Source: Roseateles_B sp051857535 (GTDB taxonomy: Bacteria; Pseudomonadota; Gammaproteobacteria; Burkholderiales; Burkholderiaceae_C). From it: a stretch of DNA of 64,000 nt. The position numbers were made by a program, and so were the translations under genes. Below, in pieces: positions 35,687-42,699 of the stretch (position 1 is the stretch's first letter; every line of letters begins with the position of its first letter). The notes beneath the pieces were generated by a model that saw nothing but the letters and a program-made list of their open reading frames with translations, was not told the DNA's origin and ran no database searches. The stretch spans positions 62,001 through 126,000 of the forward strand of contig NZ_JBPZGY010000013.1 of NCBI RefSeq assembly GCF_051857535.1. The letters run 5' to 3'.

Positions 35687-36979
35687 ATGGCACACATCGT
35701 CTTCATCGACAGCACTTCCACCGGTCTGCTGGCCTTCCAGACGGCCAAGCGCCTGGGACACCAGGTCACGCTGGTCCGTCCCACCCATGCGACCAGCTTC
35801 ATCGACCTGATGCTCAAGGACCCGGCCAAGCTGGCAGCCCATATGCATCACGTGGACCACGAGCTCCTGGTCCGCACCTTTGAAGCGGAGCATCTGATCC
35901 CGGCGCTCGAAGGCCTGGCCGCGACAGCCCCCATCGATGCCATCATCAGCACCACTGAAACCGGCATCATGCCTGCCGCCGTGGCCTCGGCCCACTTTGG
36001 CACCCTGTACCCGAGCCCCGAGGCCTTGGGCAACGCCGTCTTCAAGGACCGCCTGCGCGCCCGGCTGCAGGCTGCGGGATTGCGGTCGCCGAAGTTCGAG
36101 GTGCTCCGCGAGGACGAACTGCCTGAAGGCCCGCGCTCCGTGCGCCTGCCCTTCGTCGTCAAGCCGATTCGCGGCTTTGCCAAGCAGTACTCGGCCATCT
36201 GCAAGACGCAAGCGGACTACGAGGCCTATGTGCGGGAACTCCACGACAGCCGCGCGCGCTCCTCGGACATAGACCGCGTGGTCGCGCATGAGTACATCGT
36301 CGAGGAGTACGTGGTCGGTACCTTGCAGTCCGCCGAGGTCATCGTGAGGGAGGGCCGGCTGATGGCCTACGCAACGACCTCGCGCTACCGGGCCCACTAC
36401 TACGACCTGCTGGAACTCGCGGCCGTGATGCCGTCCGGCCTGCCACGCGCCGCCTGTGAGCAGATGAGCAGCTATCTGCAGCAGGTGTTCGATGCCGTGG
36501 GCATACGCGTGGGCCTTTACCACGTGGAGCTGCTGATGACCCCCGAGGGCCCCGTGCTCGTGGAGATCAATGCCCGGATGATGGGGAGCGTCTCGCCCAT
36601 CATGTACCGGATGCTGACCGACAAGGACCCCTTCGAGCACCTCATCCGGCTGCACCTGGGCGAGCCCGTCACCCTGGACGACACCGGCTTCAGCGGTGCG
36701 GCCATCACGCTGGCCGTGGCGGCACGCCATGGTGGCGTGGTGCGCACGGACTTCACCAGGGAGTCCTTGGACAAGCTGCTGGCCGCGTACGACATCGGCT
36801 TCAACACCCTCAACATCGCAGCCGGCCGCGAGGTGATGCGCTACGAGGGCAATCTCAGCATCATGGGCCACGTCATCATCCAGGACAGCGATCCGCAGGC
36901 AGTGGCGCTCAAGGCCCATCGTTTCCTGGGTGAGATCGACCCCCTCATCGGCTTCGAGACCGCCAAGTACTTCGGCTGA
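35687..36979 (+). CDS. ATP-grasp carboxylate-amine ligase
   Basis: 430 residues of the canonical ATP-grasp order: pre-ATP-grasp Rossmann-like domain (1-115), FKDRLRARLQAAGL, ATP-binding RLPFVVKPIRGFAKQYS (about 145-162), EYIVEEYVVG, and the metal triad in VGLYHVELLMTPEGPVLVEINARMMGS (about 273-300). It resembles L-amino-acid ligases such as BacD and RizA and biotin-carboxylase-like domains. It would form an amide with an amino acid. ATG at 35687 is preferred to an upstream in-frame codon because the fold begins there (MAHIVFIDSTSTGL). No clear Shine-Dalgarno is visible; GAAAGA lies 9 bases upstream. Confidence 0.8.
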   Translation: MAHIVFIDSTSTGLLAFQTAKRLGHQVTLVRPTHATSFIDLMLKDPAKLAAHMHHVDHELLVRTFEAEHLIPALEGLAATAPIDAIISTTETGIMPAAVASAHFGTLYPSPEALGNAVFKDRLRARLQAAGLRSPKFEVLREDELPEGPRSVRLPFVVKPIRGFAKQYSAICKTQADYEAYVRELHDSRARSSDIDRVVAHEYIVEEYVVGTLQSAEVIVREGRLMAYATTSRYRAHYYDLLELAAVMPSGLPRAACEQMSSYLQQVFDAVGIRVGLYHVELLMTPEGPVLVEINARMMGSVSPIMYRMLTDKDPFEHLIRLHLGEPVTLDDTGFSGAAITLAVAARHGGVVRTDFTRESLDKLLAAYDIGFNTLNIAAGREVMRYEGNLSIMGHVIIQDSDPQAVALKAHRFLGEIDPLIGFETAKYFG

Positions 36980-36989
36980 GGGCGGCGGC

Positions 36990-38270
36990 ATGTCGGAGGC
37001 CCCCTCCACCGCAGCCGCTGACGAGGCCTCGATCCGGGGCGGCTTCCTGCGCTTCTGCGTGGGCGACGTGGCGACCCAGCTGGGATCGGCACTCTCCCTG
37101 GTGCTGCTGCCGCTGATCGCCGTCACGGCGCTGCACGCCACACCGCTGCAGGTGGGGATGCTCACCGCCTGCGACCGGCTGCCCTTCATCTTCTTCAGCC
37201 TGGTCGCCGGACTGGCGGCCGACCGCTGGGAGCGTCGGCGCATCCTGCTCGTTTGCAACCTGGCACGTGCAGCGCTCATTGCAGGCGTGCTGGCCGCCGA
37301 GCAGCTGAACGGGCTCGGCATCATGACTTTTGCCGTCGCCATGTTCCTCATCGGTTCGGCCAATGTCTATTTCGAGGTCGCGTACTGGACCTTCGTGCCG
37401 GCACTCCTGCCGCCCTCGCGCATCGCCCGAGGTAACGGCACCCTGGCTGCCATCGCTGGCGCAGCGGAGATGATCGGCCCGGCCGCGGCGGGCCTTCTTC
37501 TCAAGTTCGGGACGCTGGCCGGTGCGCTCGCCTGCAATGGCATGCTCTTCCTCTGCGGAGCGGGCGTGCTGGCCACCCTGCCGCCGCTGGCCCCCGGGGC
37601 GCAGGAGCCCGGCAAGGGCGGCGGCTTTGCGGCCATCCGGGCCGGCATGAAGGCCTTGCTGGGCCGCCCCGAGCTCAGGTCCTTGGTCTTGACCGGCATG
37701 GTGTGGAATGCGCTGGCCAGCGGCGCCACCCCGCAGGTGCTGGTGCATATGAGCCAGACCCTGGGCTTCTCGCCCGCCGACATCGGCCTGGTGCTCGCAG
37801 CCCAGGGCCTGGGCGGGATGCTGGGCTCGCTGGTGGCAGGGGAGGTCGCCGCGCGAGCAGGTGCGAAGCGGGCGATCTTCCTCGGCGCGATGGTCTATGG
37901 CCTGGGCTCCCTGGCACTGACGCTGGTACACGGCAAGGGCGCTGCGGCGGTCGGGGCCATGGGGGCCTTGCTGCTGGTCTCCGCGGCGGGCTCATCGGTG
38001 GGCGTGGTCTGCATCATCAGCCAACGCCAGACCCTGACCCCGCAGCAGCTGCTCGGCCGAGTGACCGCTGGCTTCCGCTTCATGACCTGGGGCGTCATGC
38101 CGCCTGCCGCACTGGCCGGCGGCCTGCTGGCGCAGGGACTGGGTACGCGGGCAACGATAGGGCTGGCGGCCGCGGCCGGCCTGTGCATCCTGCTGCTGGC
38201 GATGCTTCGTTCGCCCCGGCAGCAGGCCTGTGAACCTGGGGCTGAACCTGGGGCTGAATCCGGGGCATGA
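36990..38270 (+). CDS. MFS exporter (EntS/MFS_3-like)
   Basis: 426 residues with about twelve helices; GLAADRWERRRILL after helix 2 is the MFS motif A loop, and SRIARGNGTLAAIAGAAEMIGPAAAGLL matches the helix 4-5 region of drug and siderophore exporters. As last gene of the run it probably exports the product. It starts 10 bases after the ligase stop. The C-terminus carries three near-identical 12-base repeats (EPGA EPGA ESGA). Confidence 0.85.
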   Translation: MSEAPSTAAADEASIRGGFLRFCVGDVATQLGSALSLVLLPLIAVTALHATPLQVGMLTACDRLPFIFFSLVAGLAADRWERRRILLVCNLARAALIAGVLAAEQLNGLGIMTFAVAMFLIGSANVYFEVAYWTFVPALLPPSRIARGNGTLAAIAGAAEMIGPAAAGLLLKFGTLAGALACNGMLFLCGAGVLATLPPLAPGAQEPGKGGGFAAIRAGMKALLGRPELRSLVLTGMVWNALASGATPQVLVHMSQTLGFSPADIGLVLAAQGLGGMLGSLVAGEVAARAGAKRAIFLGAMVYGLGSLALTLVHGKGAAAVGAMGALLLVSAAGSSVGVVCIISQRQTLTPQQLLGRVTAGFRFMTWGVMPPAALAGGLLAQGLGTRATIGLAAAAGLCILLLAMLRSPRQQACEPGAEPGAESGA

Positions 38271-38587
38271 CCCCGGGGCTGCCCCCCGGTGCAGGGGCCC
38301 GGTGCGCGCAAGAAGCCTGCACTCAGCCCCGCGTCGGCGATGGCGGTGCAGCGAACGGGTCGCCCTGTGAGCGCAAGCGGTCCAGCCCCGCGGATCCGAA
38401 AGCCAAGCCAGCGCCCGCTGCGGGTGCACCGCAGTCGGTGGATTGAGCATGCCCTGCCCCGAGCGGCCGGCCTGGGTCCGCGGGACAATCGCGCCCAGGC
38501 CTGAGGCCCTTCGCCTCTCGCGGCAACGGCCCGCCCGAACATCGCCGCGCCCCGGCCTGTCTTGCACCAGCCCCCAGGAAACCACAC
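38271..38587. other. 317-base spacer without a gene
   Basis: A short GC hairpin (CCGGGG-CATGA-CCCCGG, 38260-38276) covers the exporter stop codon; no T-run follows. AGGAAAC lies just before the glyoxalase start. I see no coding frame with good codon use and no clear promoter. Confidence 0.45.
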
Positions 38588-39037
38588 ATGCTCACTTACC
38601 TGCACACCATGGTCCGCGTCAACGACCTGGACCAGTCCCTGAAGTTCTACCGCGATGCCCTGGGCCTTCGCGAGGTGCGCCGCACCGAGCACGAGGCCGG
38701 CCGCTTTACCCTGGTCTACCTGGCCGCCCCCGGTAACGCCGACGGCCCCTTTCAGCCCCAGGTCGAGCTGACCTACAACTGGCCTGCTCCCGATGGCACG
38801 GCCGAGACCTACACCGGTGGCCGCAATTTCGGACATCTGGCCTTTGCCGTGGACGACATCTACGCCGCCTGCCAGCGACTGGCCGAGCATGGCGTGACGA
38901 TTTCCCGCCCACCCAGGGATGGACGCATGGCCTTCGTGCGCTCGCCCGACAACATCTCCATCGAGTTGCTGCAGAATGGACCCGCCCTGGCTCCCGCGGA
39001 GCCCTGGGCATCCATGCCCAACACCGGCAGCTGGTGA
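38588..39037 (+). CDS. gloA: Lactoylglutathione lyase (glyoxalase I)
   Basis: 149 residues, two VOC modules. Metal ligands: His6 (LHTMVRV), Glu in QVELTYNW, His in NFGHLAFAV, Glu in SIELLQ. SLKFYRDALGLREVRRTEHEAGRFTLVYL matches GloA closely. It converts the hemithioacetal of methylglyoxal and glutathione to lactoylglutathione in the cytosol. AGGAAA 11 bases before the ATG. About 15 residues longer than Escherichia coli GloA at the C-terminus. Confidence 0.92.
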   Translation: MLTYLHTMVRVNDLDQSLKFYRDALGLREVRRTEHEAGRFTLVYLAAPGNADGPFQPQVELTYNWPAPDGTAETYTGGRNFGHLAFAVDDIYAACQRLAEHGVTISRPPRDGRMAFVRSPDNISIELLQNGPALAPAEPWASMPNTGSW

Positions 39038-39074
39038 TGCACCGGGGCCGGCGCAGCAGCGTCGAAGGAGCGTC

Positions 39075-40013
39075 ATGCCGGCCCTTACCCACCGCCCGTC
39101 TTCCATCGCTTCCACCGCCCTGGCGGCCGGGCCCGCCCTCCTGCTGGTCATGATGGCTGCCCTGGCGCCAGCCGGCTCGGCGTGGGCGCAGGGCAAGCTG
39201 CTGCTCACGGGGGGTGTCAGCAGCATCGATGGTGCGGCCGGCGGCGGCCTGACCCCCTGGGCCCTGATCGGCAGCTATGCCAGCCCCGGCGAGATCGGCG
39301 CCACGGCCTTCCTCACGCGGGTCCATACGCAGGACTACGGGCTGACGGCCTATGGCGCCGCGCTTGGCCTGCATGACCGCTTCGAGCTTTCCATCGCGCG
39401 CCAGGACTTCAGCACCGGTCCTGCCGGCACGGCCCTGGGTCTGCCGGGGCTGCATCTGAAGCAGGACATCTTCGGAGCCAAATGGCGCCTGGCCGGCGAT
39501 GCCATCCTCGACAGCGACCGCTGGATGCCCCAGCTGAGCCTGGGCCTCGAGCACAAGCGCAGTCACGCAGGGGGCCTCGCCCCCACACTGGCCAGCCTGG
39601 GCGCGCGGGCGAACGACACCGAGCTCTACCTCAGCGCCACCAAGCTGCTGCTGCGCCAGAGCACCTTGCTGAACCTGACGCTGCGGGCCACGCGGGCCAA
39701 CCAGAACGGACTGCTGGGCTTTGGCGGGGAGGCAAGCAGCCGCTTCAGCCTGCGGCCGGAACTGTCCATGGCCTATCTCATCAATCGCCGGCTGGCCGTG
39801 GGTGTCGAGTACCGAGCCAAGCCGGACAAGCTCAATCCCTCCGCCCTGGGCCAGGGCTTGGCCGAGCAGGACTGGAAAGATCTGTTCATCGCCTGGACGC
39901 CGAGCAAGCAGTTCTCGCTGACCGCCGCCTACGTGGACCTGGGGGCCGTCGTGCCCGGCATCGTGCCGCGCAGGCAGACCGGGCTCTATGTCTCGGCGCA
40001 ACTGGCCTACTGA
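39075..40013 (+). CDS. DUF3034 outer-membrane-like protein
   Basis: 312 residues; signal peptide (about 15-38, cleavage after AWA) and a body of alternating beta strands ending in an aromatic residue (VSAQLAY), as in outer-membrane barrels. LLLTGGVSSIDGAAGGGLTPWALIGSY is the N-terminal mark of DUF3034. GAAGGAG lies right before ATG 39075. Next gene is an exported globin, 63 bases on; the two are commonly near each other in beta-proteobacteria as far as I recall, role unknown. Confidence 0.8.
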   Translation: MPALTHRPSSIASTALAAGPALLLVMMAALAPAGSAWAQGKLLLTGGVSSIDGAAGGGLTPWALIGSYASPGEIGATAFLTRVHTQDYGLTAYGAALGLHDRFELSIARQDFSTGPAGTALGLPGLHLKQDIFGAKWRLAGDAILDSDRWMPQLSLGLEHKRSHAGGLAPTLASLGARANDTELYLSATKLLLRQSTLLNLTLRATRANQNGLLGFGGEASSRFSLRPELSMAYLINRRLAVGVEYRAKPDKLNPSALGQGLAEQDWKDLFIAWTPSKQFSLTAAYVDLGAVVPGIVPRRQTGLYVSAQLAY

Positions 40014-40076
40014 ATGATCCGCCGAAGCACCGACGCCATGCCAGCCGCTGCACAGACCTCACCAAGGAAGCTGCCG

Positions 40077-40562
40077 ATGAACGCCCCTGCCTCGCTCGCC
40101 CGGTCCCGCTCGCGCAGCCCCTGGCGGGCACTGATCAGCGCACTGCTCTGCACATGGGTCGGCACACTGATGGCCGCGCAGGCCTGGGCCCAGCCCGCCC
40201 GTGCCGACGACAAGCTCTACACGCAGCTAGGCGCCAGGCCTGGACTGGAGGCCGTGGTCGACGGCCTGCTGCAGCGAGCCACGCAGGACCCGCGCATCAA
40301 GGACTTCTTCAAGGACACCAACCTCAAGTTCCTGCACACCCAGCTGGTGGATCAGCTGTGCGCGGTGACGGGCGGCCCTTGCCGCTACGAGGGCGAAACC
40401 ATGAAGAATGCCCATGAAGCCATGGGCCTGAGCCAGGCCCACTTCAACGCCCTGGTCGAGGACCTGCAGGACGCGCTGGATGCGGCCGGCGTGCCCTTTG
40501 CCACGCAGGGGCGTCTGCTGGCCCTGCTGGCTCCCATGCACCGGGACATCGTCACCCGCTGA
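40077..40562 (+). CDS. Exported group-1 truncated hemoglobin
   Basis: 161 residues: signal peptide (about 1-40, ending AWAQPARA) followed by a complete truncated globin (LYTQLGARPGLEAVVDGLLQR ... FFKDTNLKFLHTQLVDQLC ... NAHEAMGLSQAHFNALVEDL). The proximal heme His is in NAHEAMGL. AAGGAAG lies 7 bases before ATG 40077, which also begins the signal; an in-frame ATG at 40014 directly after the DUF3034 stop is the alternative. Periplasmic globins of this kind may bind O2 or NO; the partner is unknown. Confidence 0.85.
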   Translation: MNAPASLARSRSRSPWRALISALLCTWVGTLMAAQAWAQPARADDKLYTQLGARPGLEAVVDGLLQRATQDPRIKDFFKDTNLKFLHTQLVDQLCAVTGGPCRYEGETMKNAHEAMGLSQAHFNALVEDLQDALDAAGVPFATQGRLLALLAPMHRDIVTR

Positions 40563-40583
40563 GGGGCGGGCGTGACAGGCGTC

Positions 40584-40733
40584 TCAATGCGAGCGTTGGG
40601 CGGCGGCGCTGTCGTCCTTCATGTGCTTGAGGAAGTAGCGCAGGTAGAAAGCGCCCATGCCCAGGGTGATGGTCAGCACGGTCAGGCTCATCAGGCCCAC
40701 GTCGCTGGTGAACAGCAGCTCGAATGCTTTCAT
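40584..40733 (-). CDS. DUF3149 small membrane protein (49 aa)
   Basis: Minus-strand frame giving MKAFELLFTSDVGLMSLTVL followed by a membrane helix (about residues 14-34) and the short charged tail KHMKDDSAAAQ. The KAFELLFTSD start and FLKHMKDD end match the DUF3149 small proteins of beta-proteobacteria as I know them. No strong Shine-Dalgarno. Function unknown. It lies between the globin and the next plus-strand gene, 21 bases from each. Confidence 0.7.
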   Translation of the reverse strand: MKAFELLFTSDVGLMSLTVLTITLGMGAFYLRYFLKHMKDDSAAAQRSH

Positions 40734-40754
40734 GGCGGAATCCGGAAGTCGTTG

Positions 40755-41228
40755 ATGGAACCCTCATTGAAGGCTCGCCTAGCCGGCCTGTCCTTGCCCT
40801 GGCGCAAACCAGCGGCGCCCGGCGGCAAGGTGGTGGGGGCGACTCTGCGCTGGCTCAAGCCGCTGGTCGCGCTCCTGCTGGCAGCCTCGGCAGCGCCGAC
40901 GCTGGCCGAGCCCTGGGAGCGGCGCCCGGTGCCCGTCCCCAGCCTGTCCGAGGTCAGCCGGGCCTACCGCCGCCACGTGGAGGCGAACAACGCCGAGATC
41001 ATCGAGGAGCTGGGTGCGAAGAAGGCGCGCCAGTACCTGGTGCGCATCGTCGAGCTGGAAGCCGTGCGTTGCGAGTTCCACTCGGGGCGCAGCCATCTGT
41101 GCCGCATCATCGTCAGCATCGAGGTCAACGGCCGTGTCGGCCCGCGCCGGGCGGGTGACGCCCTGATGACGCCGGACGAGGACGAGCGGGAGGGCTGGAA
41201 GCTGCGGATGCTGCGACGGCCGCGCTAG
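40755..41228 (+). CDS. Exported protein, unknown (157 aa)
   Basis: N-terminal basic stretch and hydrophobic segment (about 34-50, PLVALLLAASAAPTLAEP) consistent with a signal peptide ending near residue 50, unusually late; a shorter start could be used but none has a better ribosome site. The rest is charged (RAYRRHVEANNAEIIEELGAKKARQYLVRIVELEAVRCEF). No family recognised. It overlaps the convergent DUF2145 gene by 4 bases. Confidence 0.55.
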   Translation: MEPSLKARLAGLSLPWRKPAAPGGKVVGATLRWLKPLVALLLAASAAPTLAEPWERRPVPVPSLSEVSRAYRRHVEANNAEIIEELGAKKARQYLVRIVELEAVRCEFHSGRSHLCRIIVSIEVNGRVGPRRAGDALMTPDEDEREGWKLRMLRRPR

Positions 41229-42130
41229 TCCCCGGTCGCCCGCAGACGGTCCCCGGGCTGCAGCACGCAGGCGGCCTGCGGGTCGAAGCCTCCCTCTCGC
41301 TGGATCAGTCCCTCGGGCGCCTCACAGACATCGACCCGGCGTGCAGCGGGGAAGCGCTGCTGCAGCCAGTCCATCAAGCCCTGGGGCAGGCTGATGCGCA
41401 GCCGGGCCGCCGCGAGGTCCTCCTCCGGATGCTCGGCCAGGTGCAGCCAGGGGCTGAAAGCCGCCAGCCACAGCCAAGGCCGCCCGGGAAGCTGCAGCAC
41501 CGTACCGCCATAGCCCTGCTCGCGCAGCCAGGCCTGGGCCTGGGCCCGGTCCTGCGCCTCACCCCAGGCTGCGGCCAGCAGCTCGGCCAGCCACTGGTTG
41601 CAGTTCTGGAAGCGAAGGCCAAATACATAGGCATTGGCACTGTAGGCCGGATTCACCAGCCCCAGGGCGCGGCCATTGTCCAGGGCCAGGGCACGCAGCG
41701 TCTCGCTGGCCTCGGGCGGTAGCAGCAGGACGGCCACGAAGCCCTGCTCGGGTCGCTGACTGCCCCGCACGAAGGCGGCCAGTCCCTGGTCGAACAGGCG
41801 CGGGCGACCGCTGTCGCAGTCGAAATAGAGCTGGCGCACGGCCCAGGGGCCGGCCGGGTTGTCGCGCAAGGCCAGACCGGCATGCGAGTAGCGCTGCCCC
41901 CAGCGGCGCAGGTCCAGGCCGTCGCGCGCGACCAGGGCCAGGTCTTGCCCACCAGCCTCCATCAGCTCGCGCAGGACAGCACTGAAGCGCAGGGCCCGTG
42001 CCTGCTCGGCCACGCTGGCCTCGCGCTCGCGGCTGCACAGCAGCTGCGTGCCGGCCTGGCTCGCCAGCGGCAGCAACAGCGCCACCACCAGCGTCAGCAA
42101 GCCCAGCAGGCCACGCCTGGCCCGGCTCAC
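41225..42130 (-). CDS. DUF2145 exported protein
   Basis: 301 residues; signal peptide (8-26) then CSREREASVAEQARALRFSA and RYSHAGLALRDNPAGPWAVRQLYFDC, QNCNQWLAELLAAAWG: the DUF2145 pattern. The His in YSHAGL and Cys in NCNQW look like a papain/NlpC-type His and Cys pair, as in other permuted NlpC-like families, so a peptidase or amidase is possible; this is inference. Starts with GTG overlapping the previous stop (GTGA). Confidence 0.8.
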   Translation of the reverse strand: MSRARRGLLGLLTLVVALLLPLASQAGTQLLCSREREASVAEQARALRFSAVLRELMEAGGQDLALVARDGLDLRRWGQRYSHAGLALRDNPAGPWAVRQLYFDCDSGRPRLFDQGLAAFVRGSQRPEQGFVAVLLLPPEASETLRALALDNGRALGLVNPAYSANAYVFGLRFQNCNQWLAELLAAAWGEAQDRAQAQAWLREQGYGGTVLQLPGRPWLWLAAFSPWLHLAEHPEEDLAAARLRISLPQGLMDWLQQRFPAARRVDVCEAPEGLIQREGGFDPQAACVLQPGDRLRATGD

Positions 42131-42579
42131 AGCATCACGGCACGGCGCTGGAACTCGTGGCGCCAGCCCTCGTCCAAGGCCAGGAAGAAGGGCTGGTCAG
42201 CCCCCACACGAGCGAAGGCCAGGCCGTAGGCGGGACGGCTCACCGCAATGAGATCCCCCCGGCTCAGCATCGCGCGCTCGCGCACCGCGGCAGGCAGAAG
42301 CAGGGTGAAGCGGCCGCCCTCGCCTTCCAGCTGCAGGCGCTCCAGATCTGGGCGGTCTTCCTGGGCCGCGATCTCGACCACCCGGTACTCGCCCGCGGCC
42401 ACGCGGCGTCCGGTGGAGCTGTTGCTGGAGCCCTGGATGGAGTCGGACACGCTGCCCAGCGACTGCGAGGCGCTGCCGGAGGCCGAGGACACCGAGCTGC
42501 TGTCCGCCCAGGCCAGGGGCGCTTGGGCGGACAGGCAGGCCAGGGTCAGGACGGCAAGGAGTTGGCGCGACATGGACAT
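42127..42579 (-). CDS. Exported protein, unknown, paired with DUF2145
   Basis: 150 residues; signal peptide (MSMSRQLLAVLTLACLSAQA, then PLAWA) and a serine-rich stretch SSSVSSASGSASQSLGS. RRVAAGEYRVVEIAAQ and RPAYGLAFARVGA follow. Start 42579 is chosen as the first Met of the signal peptide. I recognise no family. Coupled by overlap to the DUF2145 gene, with which it most likely works in the envelope. Confidence 0.7.
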   Translation of the reverse strand: MSMSRQLLAVLTLACLSAQAPLAWADSSSVSSASGSASQSLGSVSDSIQGSSNSSTGRRVAAGEYRVVEIAAQEDRPDLERLQLEGEGGRFTLLLPAAVRERAMLSRGDLIAVSRPAYGLAFARVGADQPFFLALDEGWRHEFQRRAVML

Positions 42580-42699
42580 GGTCAGAGATGAGAAATGTGT
42601 ACGGCGTCGCCGAGGCCCCAGCCCGACGCTGCGCCGGGCAGCGGGCGGGGGCGGGGGCCGCTGGTGCGACATGCTGCGGCCAGCATAGCGCCTGCCGGT

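Noticed and set aside
31543..38270. Standard phosphonate antibiotic cluster
   Set aside because: PEP mutase and phosphonopyruvate decarboxylase, which define such clusters, are not in the window; only the LicC/PntC-like and PLP genes resemble one.
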